Source: Paenibacillus uliginis N3/975 (GTDB taxonomy: Bacteria; Bacillota; Bacilli; Paenibacillales; Paenibacillaceae). From it: a DNA stretch of 64,000 nt. A program made the translations under genes and the position numbers. Under the pieces are notes generated by a model, which searched no databases, was not told the origin of the DNA, and was given only the letters and a program-made list of their open reading frames with translations. The stretch covers positions 1,019,487 through 1,083,486 of the forward strand of contig NZ_LT840184.1 in assembly GCF_900177425.1 (NCBI RefSeq), written 5' to 3'. Positions 1-8,573 of the stretch are shown piece after piece (position 1 is the stretch's first letter; every line of letters begins with the position of its first letter).

Positions 1-1
1 G

Positions 2-631
2 GAATACCGTGAACCGAATGCTGTTGTTATCGTTCGTAATGGGATTCTGTATGTACGCGCTCCGCTCAGTCGTCAGAACAACCAGGTGCAAATACTTGAT
101 AATGCCAAACATATGTATTACTCCGTTGAAGATGTGAAGGTGCCGGAAGCGGGTGAAGTCAGCTTTGAGCTTCAAATCCGCGCACGGTCACAGGGAACAG
201 TACCTGGTGACTTGTACGACGGCTATGTGTCTTTGAACCTGCTTGATTTTACAACCGGTGCAGCACTGGATTTCTTCGCTTCCAATGACAAGTACGCAAG
301 TGTTTATGCCGTGCTTCCATTCCCGGGCGTAGAGGTTCCGGAGTCGGACAAGACCCGTTATTTCTGCATTTTTAAGGAAGACACCAACTTCAAGCCGCGT
401 GAGTTTAACACCTACAAAATTACGTACAACCGTGGCAATGACGAAGCGATTTTCTATCTAAATGGAGAAGAAATTCGTCGTGAGAAGAACATTCCGATCA
501 AATTCAACAAGTTCACGATTGCTCTTGGTATCATGACCGAGAAAGACCTGACACCGGAAGGCAGCGTATCGGTTCACGGCCAGACCGTAATTGCGGAGTA
601 TTCACCGGTGACGGTAACAATTAAGGAATAG
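2..631 (+). CDS. Hypothetical protein, 5' truncated by window edge (possibly DUF6081-like)
   Basis: The frame is open from base 2 with no start needed, so the gene begins upstream of the window and 209 residues are visible. The visible part alternates short hydrophobic and polar stretches typical of an all-beta jelly-roll or lectin-like fold, with a motif FYLNGEEIRR where LamG-type sheets usually have a ligand-free strand. There are no membrane segments. I associate this pattern with the DUF6081 family but cannot confirm it. A strong terminator follows 22 bases after the stop, so it is the last gene of its unit. Function unknown. Confidence 0.6.
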   Translation, partial: EYREPNAVVIVRNGILYVRAPLSRQNNQVQILDNAKHMYYSVEDVKVPEAGEVSFELQIRARSQGTVPGDLYDGYVSLNLLDFTTGAALDFFASNDKYASVYAVLPFPGVEVPESDKTRYFCIFKEDTNFKPREFNTYKITYNRGNDEAIFYLNGEEIRREKNIPIKFNKFTIALGIMTEKDLTPEGSVSVHGQTVIAEYSPVTVTIKE

Positions 632-652
632 AGATCCTGGATTCAATATATA

Positions 653-701
653 AAACCGCCTTTTAGACGTTTACGCTACGTCACGAAAAGGCGGTTTTTT
701 T
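653..701 (+). terminator. Rho-independent terminator
   Basis: The stem AACCGCCTTTT / AAAAGGCGGTT is followed by a T run. It closes the gene ending at 631. Confidence 0.85.
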
Positions 702-820
702 GTTTGTGCGACTTAACTCCATTTACGCTTAATGCTTTAGTCAGATATAAGTTGTCAAGCCACATACCGATTAGAAAAAAGCATATGCAGAATCATGTAA
801 CCTTATTTAAGTTAGAAGCA

Positions 821-848
821 AAAAAAGCCGCCCACATGGGCGGCTTCA
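821..848 (-). terminator. Rho-independent terminator of the opuA operon
   Basis: On the minus strand a GAAGCCGCCC / GGGCGGCTT hairpin is followed by seven T residues. It lies just past the stop of opuAC and ends the three-gene operon. Confidence 0.85.
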
Positions 849-874
849 TCACATCTCTTAGAATAGTAGAAGAA

Positions 875-1771
875 TTATTTAGTCTTCAAATCCTCAATCG
901 AGTTAATGTTCATATAAGTTGGAACGACCAATCCGGTTTTAACACCTTCCATGTTTGCTCCCAGATCCTCTACCTGATCTTTGAACTTATTCCAGTAATC
1001 GGCATGAGTCAGTGGAAGCCAAGCAGATACCGTAGCATCTACATCACCTTTGGCAACACCTGTCCACATCGGACCAGCTTCAACTTGAAGAGCAGTGACT
1101 TTATAGCCAAGCTTATTCTCAAGAATGTGCATCACCAAGTGGGTACTTGCGATTTCGGAATCCCAGGCTACATAACCCAGCTTCATTTCTTTGTTGCTAA
1201 CTGGCGTGATGTCCTTTGTCCACCCGTCCACACGGTCTGGGTGGCTGTCAGCCCATTCTTTAGCCGCAGCTACAGGCGTTTTACCATCCTGGATTGCGAT
1301 CATGATCTCACCCATTTCATCAGAGGTCCATTTGAAATTTTGCAGGAATTGATACGCTTCAGGGTGATCCTCTTTCAGGCCCTTTCTGGCTATTGTGTGA
1401 ATTTCCTCGGCCTCACCGAATGTTTTTTTCGGGTCTTCTAAATATTTAAGATCATACTTGGAGAACATCCAGTGTGGAGTCCAGCCAGTAATAATAATCG
1501 GTTCTTCTTTCTTAATTGCTTTAGCCAAGGTGGCAGTCATGGCGGCACCGGAACCTTCAATTAATTTCCAATCCGTCAAGCCGTAATCCTCAATGGCTTT
1601 TGCAGCAGCTTTCATAATGCCGGCACCCGGATCGATACCGATGATCTCATGATTCACTTGTTCGCCGACTGTTTTTGTTGCAGCTTCTCCGTCTCCGCCG
1701 GTGTTACCGCAGGCAGACAAGACAAGTACAGCCGCCAAACTGAGCGTTGCCCATAGTTTTGTTTTCTTCAT
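875..1771 (-). CDS. opuAC: Glycine betaine ABC transporter substrate-binding lipoprotein OpuAC
   Basis: 298-residue lipoprotein. A basic N-terminus and hydrophobic stretch lead to the lipobox LSACG, with the lipidated cysteine at residue 21, followed by a Gly/Asp-rich linker. The body matches the OpuAC/ProX periplasmic-binding fold: a motif IGIDPGAGIM near the N-lobe and aromatic residues (GWTPHWMF, VSAWLPLTHADYW) of the kind that form the quaternary-ammonium box. It is anchored outside the membrane and hands betaine to OpuAB. It is the third gene of the opuA operon, 2 bases after opuAB, and a terminator follows it. Confidence 0.93.
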   Translation of the reverse strand: MKKTKLWATLSLAAVLVLSACGNTGGDGEAATKTVGEQVNHEIIGIDPGAGIMKAAAKAIEDYGLTDWKLIEGSGAAMTATLAKAIKKEEPIIITGWTPHWMFSKYDLKYLEDPKKTFGEAEEIHTIARKGLKEDHPEAYQFLQNFKWTSDEMGEIMIAIQDGKTPVAAAKEWADSHPDRVDGWTKDITPVSNKEMKLGYVAWDSEIASTHLVMHILENKLGYKVTALQVEAGPMWTGVAKGDVDATVSAWLPLTHADYWNKFKDQVEDLGANMEGVKTGLVVPTYMNINSIEDLKTK

Positions 1772-1773
1772 GT

Positions 1774-2607
1774 TTATGCACCCCTTTTTTTCGATTTGAA
1801 AATATTTTGTGTAAAGCGGTCTAGCACAATCGCCAGGATGACGACTGCAAGACCGGCTTCAAAACCTTTACCAATCTGCAGTTGGGTTACTGCACGATAA
1901 ACCTCGGCCCCAATGCCCTGAGCCCCGATCATGGAAGCGATGACGACCATGGAGAGGGAGAGCATGATCGTCTGATTTATACCAGCCATCAATGTAGGCA
2001 TAGCGAGCGGAAGCTGTACTTTAATCAGCTTCTGAGCAGAGGTAGAACCGAATGCGTCCGCAGCTTCCGTCAGTTCACCGGACACCTGTTTGATGCCGAG
2101 CTGAGTCAGGCGAATCGTCGGCGGAATAGCGAAGATAACTGATGCGATAACGCCTGGAACCACACCCAGACTAAAGAAAGTGACGGCAGGAAGCAGGTAA
2201 ACGAACGCGGGCATCGTCTGCATGAAGTCCAGCAGTGGAATAATAATCCGCGAAGCGGTTTTGCTATATGCACACCATATACCGATCGGTACACCCAGTA
2301 AGACAGAAATGAGCGCCGAAGTTAGAACGAGGCTCAATGTGTCCATCGTTTGTGCCCAGTATCCCAGGTTATCGATAATGAGGAATCCGATAACTGTGAA
2401 CAGGGTCAGTGGTAGACGCCCTGCCAGGAAAGCGAGTATTCCCAGAATAACGATAAAAATTAGCGGATGGGGCAGCATGAACAGATCGCTGAACGCATTT
2501 ACGATACCTTCGATAACGGTTGCGATTGCATCAAAGAAGCCTGACAAATAGTCCTCCATCCAGCTAACCAAAGATTCAATCCATTCGGCGAGTGGGATTT
2601 TAGGCAT
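1774..2607 (-). CDS. opuAB: Glycine betaine ABC transporter permease OpuAB
   Basis: 277-residue polytopic membrane protein of the ProW/OpuAB family with about six hydrophobic segments. The cytoplasmic coupling loop is visible as EAADAFGSTSAQKLIKVQLP, the EAA motif that contacts the ATPase. It forms the membrane channel for osmoprotectant uptake with OpuAA and OpuAC. Its start overlaps the end of opuAA by 8 bases, which implies translational coupling. The length is normal for the family. Confidence 0.93.
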   Translation of the reverse strand: MPKIPLAEWIESLVSWMEDYLSGFFDAIATVIEGIVNAFSDLFMLPHPLIFIVILGILAFLAGRLPLTLFTVIGFLIIDNLGYWAQTMDTLSLVLTSALISVLLGVPIGIWCAYSKTASRIIIPLLDFMQTMPAFVYLLPAVTFFSLGVVPGVIASVIFAIPPTIRLTQLGIKQVSGELTEAADAFGSTSAQKLIKVQLPLAMPTLMAGINQTIMLSLSMVVIASMIGAQGIGAEVYRAVTQLQIGKGFEAGLAVVILAIVLDRFTQNIFKSKKRGA

Positions 2608-3802
2608 CTGTCTTCACCTCCTCGCCTTTGTTTTCTCCGGCGAGCGCACCCAAAACTGCTCCACGAACGATTACACCGAGCAATTTACCAGCATCATCAA
2701 CGACGGCGAGTGGGACCTTCGATAAACTTGTAATTTCAAACAACTCATTAAGAAGTGTATCAGGACCTACACGAGGACCATCCTTAATAATAATATCTTC
2801 TAGTTTTTGGTTATTACGAAGAGCGTTAATGGCATCCTCCGCCGTTATGACACCAAGCAGTCGCTTGGTACGGTCAATAATAAACAGATTGGAAATGCCC
2901 CGTTCGCGCATAAGCTCCAGCGCAACCCGTGGTCCCCGGTCTGTCGTAATGGCCTCGGGACGACGCATGACATGTGCGGCGGTTAATACCTTGGACAAGT
3001 CCACATCCTCCACAAAACGTTCAACGTAGTCATTGGCAGGCTGTGTTAAAATTTCCTCCGGTGTGCCGATCTGCACTATTGAGCCGTCTTTCATCAGTGC
3101 GATGCGGTCCCCGATACGGAGCGCTTCATCCAGATCGTGAGTAATAAACACGATCGTTTTTTTCATTTTGTCCTGCAGCTCAATCAATTCGTCCTGCATA
3201 TCACGGCGAATCAGTGGATCAAGTGCGCTGAAGGCTTCATCCATAAGCAGGATTTCGGGATCGTTTGCTAGCGCACGGGCCAGACCGACACGCTGCTGCA
3301 TACCGCCACTCAGCTGGTCCGGCATTTTGTTTTCCCAACCCTTTAAACCAACAAGTTCCAGAGCCTGTATTGCAGCTTCCCGACGTTTTTTCTTATCGGC
3401 GTTTTGGATTTCCAGACCGTATTCGGCATTCTCGACAACCGTGCGGTGCGGGAATAGTGCGAACTTTTGGAACACCATGCTGATTGTTTTACGGCGCACA
3501 TTACGAAGCTGCTCCTTATTCATTTTTCTTAAATCATGACCGTGAATCAGAATTTCTCCCGACGTCGGCTCAATCAACCGATTTAGCAAACGTACAAGTG
3601 TGGACTTGCCGCTGCCGGATAACCCCATGATGACAAAGATTTCGCCTTGGCGAATGTCAAAGGTGGCACGGTTGACGCCAACCGTAGTATTTTTTTCTTT
3701 GGCGATACGTTCTTTGCTCCATCCCTGTTGTAGAAGCTCAATTCCTTGCTCAGCATGAGGACCGAACAATTTGCTTACGTTGTTGACTTGCATAATGCTC
3801 AA
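2600..3802 (-). CDS. opuAA: Glycine betaine ABC transporter ATP-binding protein OpuAA with CBS domains
   Basis: 400-residue ATPase. Walker A (GLSGSGKST) lies at about residues 60-68, the ABC signature LSGGMQQR and Walker B (ILLMDEAFSALD) follow, and two CBS repeats occupy roughly residues 275-390; in this family the CBS pair senses ionic strength. The start is a TTG at 3802, chosen because AAGGAGG lies 7 bases upstream; an ATG at 3793 is possible but poorly spaced. It is the first gene of the opuA operon and diverges from a GbsR-type regulator, which suggests osmotic or choline/betaine control. Confidence 0.93.
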   Translation of the reverse strand: MSIMQVNNVSKLFGPHAEQGIELLQQGWSKERIAKEKNTTVGVNRATFDIRQGEIFVIMGLSGSGKSTLVRLLNRLIEPTSGEILIHGHDLRKMNKEQLRNVRRKTISMVFQKFALFPHRTVVENAEYGLEIQNADKKKRREAAIQALELVGLKGWENKMPDQLSGGMQQRVGLARALANDPEILLMDEAFSALDPLIRRDMQDELIELQDKMKKTIVFITHDLDEALRIGDRIALMKDGSIVQIGTPEEILTQPANDYVERFVEDVDLSKVLTAAHVMRRPEAITTDRGPRVALELMRERGISNLFIIDRTKRLLGVITAEDAINALRNNQKLEDIIIKDGPRVGPDTLLNELFEITSLSKVPLAVVDDAGKLLGVIVRGAVLGALAGENKGEEVKTDA

Positions 3803-4169
3803 AGATATTCCTCCTTTATATAGTAGAAGTGAAGATTAATTCGCCGAGCGCACAGTGGTTATGATGTTTAAACCCATGTGTAACATTGTAACAATATTAT
3901 ACGTATTGTATCAAACGTTATATCCGTACGTATAGAACGTACAGTAAAAACTGTACAAAGTTATTCTGCTGTATGCTCCCAGATGCTCCCTAATACTTCG
4001 GAGTGGGGTTCTTTACTTTTAAAATAGCTTTCCCTACAATAGACGAGAGAATGTGTGAAGGATTAACCTAGGCGGTTTTTTTCCTGGAGCAGCATGATAT
4101 TAATTTTCGCTTGTTTTGAGTAAACTTGGCACAAAGCGGGGATGGTTACAGAAAGAGGAGGCTGCAAGC
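3803..4169. promoter_or_regulatory. Divergent opuA / GbsR-type regulator control region with overlapping inverted repeats
   Basis: This 367-base gene-free region separates opuAA from the regulator. It holds two overlapping inverted repeats: GTACGT (3926-3931) with ACGTAC (3937-3942), and a perfect 7-base pair GTACAGT (3939-3945) with ACTGTAC (3950-3956) around an AAAA spacer. A minus-strand TATAAT lies nearby with a weak -35. These are plausible operators for the adjacent GbsR-type repressor; that assignment is inference. Confidence 0.5.
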
Positions 4170-4736
4170 ATGGGCTTGTACCATTTAGATGAAGAACGGC
4201 AGGCCGCCGTGCATAAAATCCGTAAACGTGTTATTGAAAATATCGGACGCAATATGGATTTATATGGAATTTCGATATCGACGGGACATTTATACGGTCT
4301 GTTATTTTTTGCGGACAAGCCGATGAACCTCGATGAGATGGGACAGGAAATGAAGATGAGCAAGACCAGCATGAGTACAGGTGTGCGGACTTTGCTTGAT
4401 TACAAGATGGTTAATAAGGTATGGGAAAAAGGTTCCAGAAAAGATCTGTATGAGGTCGAATATGACTGGTATCAGACGTTTGCTGATTTTTTTGATATTA
4501 AGTGGAGAAAATCGGTGGAGAGCAATATTTTGATTTTTCGAAGAGCACTGGATGAAACCAGTAAGCTGCTGAAGCAGCATGAAGATGATGAAATCATAAC
4601 CGCCGTGCTGCTGGAAGACCAGGCCAAGATGAAAGAAGCCGTCACATACTACAAATGGCTTGACCGGTTAATTGATACGTTTGTTAGCGGGGAAATTTTC
4701 AATCTGGTACCTAAAGAGCCATCAATTGATGAATAA
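4170..4736 (+). CDS. GbsR/OpcR-type (MarR-like) transcriptional regulator
   Basis: 188-residue cytoplasmic DNA-binding protein of the GbsR group of winged-helix MarR relatives. The wHTH is visible as LDEMGQEMKMSKTSMSTGVRTLLDYKMVNKVW. A helical C-terminal half follows, expected for ligand binding and dimerisation. I start it at ATG 4170 because AGAGGAGG sits just upstream; an in-frame upstream extension from 4116 lacks a ribosome site. B. subtilis homologues repress choline/betaine genes and Opu transporters, so the divergent opuA operon is the likely target. Confidence 0.85.
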   Translation: MGLYHLDEERQAAVHKIRKRVIENIGRNMDLYGISISTGHLYGLLFFADKPMNLDEMGQEMKMSKTSMSTGVRTLLDYKMVNKVWEKGSRKDLYEVEYDWYQTFADFFDIKWRKSVESNILIFRRALDETSKLLKQHEDDEIITAVLLEDQAKMKEAVTYYKWLDRLIDTFVSGEIFNLVPKEPSIDE

Positions 4737-4798
4737 ACATATTGTAAATGAGATTGTAACTTCTTATACTAACATTAAAGGCAATGCTTACCTTAAGA

Positions 4799-4834
4799 GG
4801 TACAACCTGTTATAGCGGGTTGTGCCTTTTTTGT
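4799..4834 (+). terminator. Rho-independent terminator
   Basis: The stem GGTACAACCT / GGGTTGTGCC is followed by a T run, downstream of the GbsR-type regulator gene. Confidence 0.8.
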
Positions 4835-4866
4835 TGTCTTGAACACAATAAAGGGAGGTTTTCGAA

Positions 4867-6195
4867 ATGGGTAAATCTTTGGATCGGCTGGTCGTTGTAA
4901 CTGACTTTGAGTCATCATGGCTGGATAATAAAAGGAAACTGTATATTTATCTTCCTCCAAGTTATCGACATAACAAGGATCGGAGATATCCAGTTCTGTA
5001 TATGCATGATGGACAGCATGTATTTCAGGCGGATGCGGCAGGAACTTCTTGGGAAATGCATCAAACGACCGATCGCCTTGCTCTGGAAGGAAAGATGGAG
5101 GAGATTATTGTTGTCGGCATTGCAATCGCTCCGCATCAAAGGCTTAATGAATATTTTCACGATGGTCCGGGGATTCGCCTAGTTTTTGATCCACCCTTTT
5201 CAGGTAGGCTTTATGAACAATGTGTAATTCAAGAGATCATACCGTATATAAATGAAAACTTCAGGACGTTAACCGGCCCAGAACATACAGCAATGATGGG
5301 GTCTTCTGCCGGGGGAATTGTTACGTATAACATTGGATTTCGTAATCCGCAAATATTCGGGAAAATAGCGGTGTTGTCACCTTACTTCGTACATACAGTT
5401 TTTGAGGAAGGGACTTTAAAAGAGCAGCCATTTTATCAACGTTATGACTCACATCCAAATCTTAAAGTATGGATAGACATGGGGGATGCCGAAGGATTAT
5501 TTATGCCGAAATATGCGTCAGAAGAAGCCACGGCTCTGATTCGGGACGGTTTTGTTCCGGACGATGATCTGATGCTGCTGATACATCATGGTGCAGGTCA
5601 TAGTCAAAAGGATTGGGCTGCAAGAGTTCATGCTCCCCTTCTTTATTTTTTTGGCACACTCGGAAAAACGGAGACGGCTGTCATTTATGGGGATGAGGTG
5701 ATCGGGATTCAAGGCCCGGTCGTTACTCTTTACCCGGTCGTTCATTACGACAGTGGTTATATGCACACCCCCATGACAGGGAAGTATACGGTGAAACATC
5801 CCGAACTGCTTGACGTTTTGCCGGACGGAACGTTGAAGGCTAAAGCACCTGGGGTAACGACGATTATTTTTGAGTATAACGGGGTAAAGGCTCATAAAAA
5901 AATAACCATTGTGGAGAAGGTACAAGAGTACGTAAAAGTGTCCATACATGTGGATGTGCCGGATGATACGCCTTCATACCGAAATATTTATGCCGGGATA
6001 GAACTGCTTAGAGTAGGTGAATATACGTATGAAGGCAGTGCGCAGATTCCCCGAGGACTTACGTTTACTTTCAAAATCGCAAGAGGCTTCGGTCAGCATG
6101 AAAAAAATAAAGATGGCAGTCCCATGAGAAGCAGATCTTTTACGGCTCTTAAGGACCTGGATCTTTATTATAGCGTGCAGGCGTGGGAAGACTGA
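4867..6195 (+). CDS. Esterase (YbbA/esterase D-like alpha/beta hydrolase) with C-terminal Ig-like and carbohydrate-module-like domains
   Basis: 442 residues. Residues about 1-280 form an alpha/beta hydrolase of the putative-esterase (PF00756) type: the oxyanion/substrate region is YPVLYMHDGQHVF, the nucleophile elbow is GSSAGG near residue 146, and a likely catalytic His lies in HHGAGHS. Residues about 285-355 resemble a bacterial Ig-like (Big_2) repeat (TGKYTVKHPELLDVLPDGT, then GVTTI), and about 356-442 look like a starch-binding-type beta sandwich. There is no signal peptide, which is odd for such domains. The ribosome site is AAGGGAGG. The substrate is unknown; siderophore or sugar esters are possible. 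Confidence 0.75.
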   Translation: MGKSLDRLVVVTDFESSWLDNKRKLYIYLPPSYRHNKDRRYPVLYMHDGQHVFQADAAGTSWEMHQTTDRLALEGKMEEIIVVGIAIAPHQRLNEYFHDGPGIRLVFDPPFSGRLYEQCVIQEIIPYINENFRTLTGPEHTAMMGSSAGGIVTYNIGFRNPQIFGKIAVLSPYFVHTVFEEGTLKEQPFYQRYDSHPNLKVWIDMGDAEGLFMPKYASEEATALIRDGFVPDDDLMLLIHHGAGHSQKDWAARVHAPLLYFFGTLGKTETAVIYGDEVIGIQGPVVTLYPVVHYDSGYMHTPMTGKYTVKHPELLDVLPDGTLKAKAPGVTTIIFEYNGVKAHKKITIVEKVQEYVKVSIHVDVPDDTPSYRNIYAGIELLRVGEYTYEGSAQIPRGLTFTFKIARGFGQHEKNKDGSPMRSRSFTALKDLDLYYSVQAWED

Positions 6196-6276
6196 CTGCT
6201 AATTTGTTCCTCCGGCATGTTAGGCATATACTTAAGTGTGTAACATAATTCAACACGGAGAAATTTGGAGGAGCAT

Positions 6277-6837
6277 ATGAACATCAGACCAGCAGTAAAA
6301 GAAGATGCAGTTGCGGCAGCTCGGCTGCTTTATGATGCACTACACGATGTTGCCCATCAGCTGACTGGGCAGGAAAGCGAAGAAGACGCAGTTACGATTC
6401 TGGAGCAGTTTTTGAAAGATGAGGAAGGGCGTCTTAGTTATCATCAGTCATTGGTAAGCGAGGTTGAAGGCAAGACAGCTGGAATTATTGTCACTTATGC
6501 TGGTGACGAAGCAGAACGGTTGGACCGTCCGATTGTGGAACGGCTGCGGAAACTGAAGAATGATCCATCTATTTCGCTAGATAAAGAAGCGGATGAAGAT
6601 GAATTCTATATTGATACTCTATCCGTTTCCCCTCAGTTTAAAGGGCAGGGCATAGGTTCAGCTCTGATGCATGCGGCAGAGGAACGGGCAAAGGAACGTG
6701 GTTACAATAAAATTGCATTAGCCGTAGTAACGGACAATAAAAGAGCGTATTCCTTATATCTTAGAAGCGGGTATGAGGTTGATAAAGAAATCATCATTAA
6801 TCATCATGTCTATTACCATATGGTTAAACACCTTTAA
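6277..6837 (+). CDS. GNAT family N-acetyltransferase
   Basis: 186 residues with the GNAT fold. The acetyl-CoA pyrophosphate loop is FKGQGIGSALM (about residues 120-130), preceded by the strand IDTLSVSP and followed by the C-terminal strand VVTDNKRAYSLYLRSGY. I place the start at ATG 6277 because GGAGG lies 6 bases upstream; the open frame extends to a TTG at 6265 that overlaps this site. The substrate is not predictable from sequence. It stands alone and is followed by a bidirectional terminator. Confidence 0.88.
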   Translation: MNIRPAVKEDAVAAARLLYDALHDVAHQLTGQESEEDAVTILEQFLKDEEGRLSYHQSLVSEVEGKTAGIIVTYAGDEAERLDRPIVERLRKLKNDPSISLDKEADEDEFYIDTLSVSPQFKGQGIGSALMHAAEERAKERGYNKIALAVVTDNKRAYSLYLRSGYEVDKEIIINHHVYYHMVKHL

Positions 6838-6879
6838 GAGGTTGCCAACTGGGACACTAGCGCATGCTTATTAAACAGC

Positions 6880-6924
6880 AAAAAAGAAACCGGCCTGATT
6901 TTTTTCAGGACGGTTTCTTTTTTG
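6880..6924. terminator. Bidirectional terminator between convergent genes
   Basis: The stem AAAAGAAACCGGCCTGA / TCAGGACGGTTTCTTTT has A and T runs on both sides. It serves both the acetyltransferase gene and the convergent epimerase gene. Confidence 0.85.
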
Positions 6925-6932
6925 CTTTCTTG

Positions 6933-7802
6933 CTATTCGGATGACAAACTTTGATAAAACCCAGTTCTCCATGTTGGGTAAAGTGGTTTCCAACCGTATT
7001 CGATTCGGGCTTTGGCATTCGACGCTCCGCGCTCGCCACGGTTGCTGCCCTCGTTGTGATTGGGCTTAGGTGCACCTAATGCCTCCGCGTATACAGGAAG
7101 CCATTCGATTCCGGTTGCGGGTTCATCATCCACAATGTTAATCGGGCCAGATGGCCAATCCAGAGCGAGCAAGGCTGCATTAGCCGCATCTTCCACATGA
7201 AGGAAGGAAGTGATCCCTTCGGTTGCCTGCATTTGTTTAGTGGTTACTTTTTCAGCTATAACTCCTTTACGGTCGTACCAAGTATCACGACCATAGAGCA
7301 TGCCGTACCTGAGAATGACATGATTAGATATCTCAGCAACTGCACGTTCCAGCGATATTATTCCATCAACCGTTGTTTTTCGCGGGTAAGGAGCGTTCAA
7401 ATCTAAAGGAATCTCTTCTGAAGCGTAACCCTCACCAGGCTCATAAGCCCACGAAATACTTTGTGCGATAAAACGAGAAACATTTGCTGCTTTACCAGCA
7501 TCAACCAGATTTCGGGTTCCAATTTCTCTTATTCTGGCATTGTCTGATACATTCCAATTATTCAAAGAAGTCAATTGATGTATGATCACCTCGGGCTGTA
7601 CACTTGCTACGGTTGAAATGATTGAATCCCGATCTAACGCATCCGCAATAACAGCTTGTGCCCCCAAGCTTTGAATCATGTCTATGCGATCTTTGTTATG
7701 TGTCATTCCAATAACCTCATGACCTGCTTGTACCAATGCAGGAAGCAGCAAACGTCCAATAACTCCGGTTGCCCCAGCCACAAATATTTTCATTAGTTTC
7801 AT
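6933..7802 (-). CDS. NAD-dependent epimerase/dehydratase family protein (extended SDR)
   Basis: 289 residues. The N-terminal Rossmann fold has the motif GATGVIG at about residues 10-16, typical of extended short-chain dehydrogenases. The usual YxxxK active site is not obvious in its normal place, so it may be an atypical SDR acting as an NmrA-like or nucleotide-sugar-binding protein. Two starts are possible: 7802 (MKLMKIF) or the ATG nine bases downstream at 7793, which gives the more typical MKIFVAGATG beginning and better spacing from the purine-rich site. Function otherwise unknown. Confidence 0.8.
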   Translation of the reverse strand: MKLMKIFVAGATGVIGRLLLPALVQAGHEVIGMTHNKDRIDMIQSLGAQAVIADALDRDSIISTVASVQPEVIIHQLTSLNNWNVSDNARIREIGTRNLVDAGKAANVSRFIAQSISWAYEPGEGYASEEIPLDLNAPYPRKTTVDGIISLERAVAEISNHVILRYGMLYGRDTWYDRKGVIAEKVTTKQMQATEGITSFLHVEDAANAALLALDWPSGPINIVDDEPATGIEWLPVYAEALGAPKPNHNEGSNRGERGASNAKARIEYGWKPLYPTWRTGFYQSLSSE

Positions 7803-8043
7803 CTTCTTTCTTCAACATATATCAGAACATACAATCTAGCTGTTATCCTAGCATGATCAATAGGGGTTATTAAGAGCCATTTAAATAAAGTTTTACTGTG
7901 CCAATTTATTACTGTGTATTTACAAAAGGAAAAACATGGATTATGATTGGTCGTATAGTCGATCTAAAAAATTAGAATGAATAAATATTATAGTATGAAC
8001 TGTGAAAGTAGATCGATAATTGATGATGAAGGAGATGACGGGG

Positions 8044-8541
8044 ATGAATCAGAAACAAAGCTCCATTCCGATATCCGTTGAACAGTCTAAACTGTTAGGT
8101 AGTGCACAGCGGGTGAAAATTATAGGCGCAATTGCGGACGAGGCTAAAACAGCAAAACAGGTGGCCGATGAACTTGGACAGTCTCCGGGTAGTACGCATT
8201 ACCATATTCAGAAGCTGCATGATGGAGGCTTAATTGATCTGGTTGAGACAAGAACAGCGGGCGGAATCGTGGAGAAATACTATATAGCTAAAGCGAAATG
8301 GTTCGATTCTGACGGCGAACAGTTTCCCGATCCCATCTTGGCGGATAATTTTGTATCTTCAAGCTCCACGAAGATTAACCTTAGGCTAGCTCTGACACCA
8401 GACCAGAGAGAAGAGCTAACAGCGGAATTTAAATCATTGATGGAAAAATGGGTGGCCCTTACCTCGGCATCGAAGGAGGAAGGAACAGAATTTGCAATCG
8501 GCTTTAAGCTGATATCTGCTGAGAAGAAATCTGGTTCTTAA
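8044..8541 (+). CDS. ArsR-type winged-helix transcriptional regulator
   Basis: 165 residues. An N-terminal winged helix resembles ArsR/HTH_20 regulators: LGSAQRVKIIGAIADEAKTA, then KQVADELGQSPGSTHYHIQK as the recognition helix, and a wing ending EKYYIAKAKWF. The start is ATG 8044, ten bases after AAGGAG; an upstream ATG at 8035 is too close to that site. It lies 32 bases before an MFS transporter gene and probably forms an operon with it, so it likely controls expression of that exporter. Confidence 0.83.
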   Translation: MNQKQSSIPISVEQSKLLGSAQRVKIIGAIADEAKTAKQVADELGQSPGSTHYHIQKLHDGGLIDLVETRTAGGIVEKYYIAKAKWFDSDGEQFPDPILADNFVSSSSTKINLRLALTPDQREELTAEFKSLMEKWVALTSASKEEGTEFAIGFKLISAEKKSGS

Positions 8542-8573
8542 ATCGAAATTAGGATCGGACGGGGGATTTGACG

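Noticed and set aside
704..1441. 245-residue plus-strand open frame
   Set aside because: It lies antisense to opuAC, which has clear family motifs, and lacks a ribosome site.
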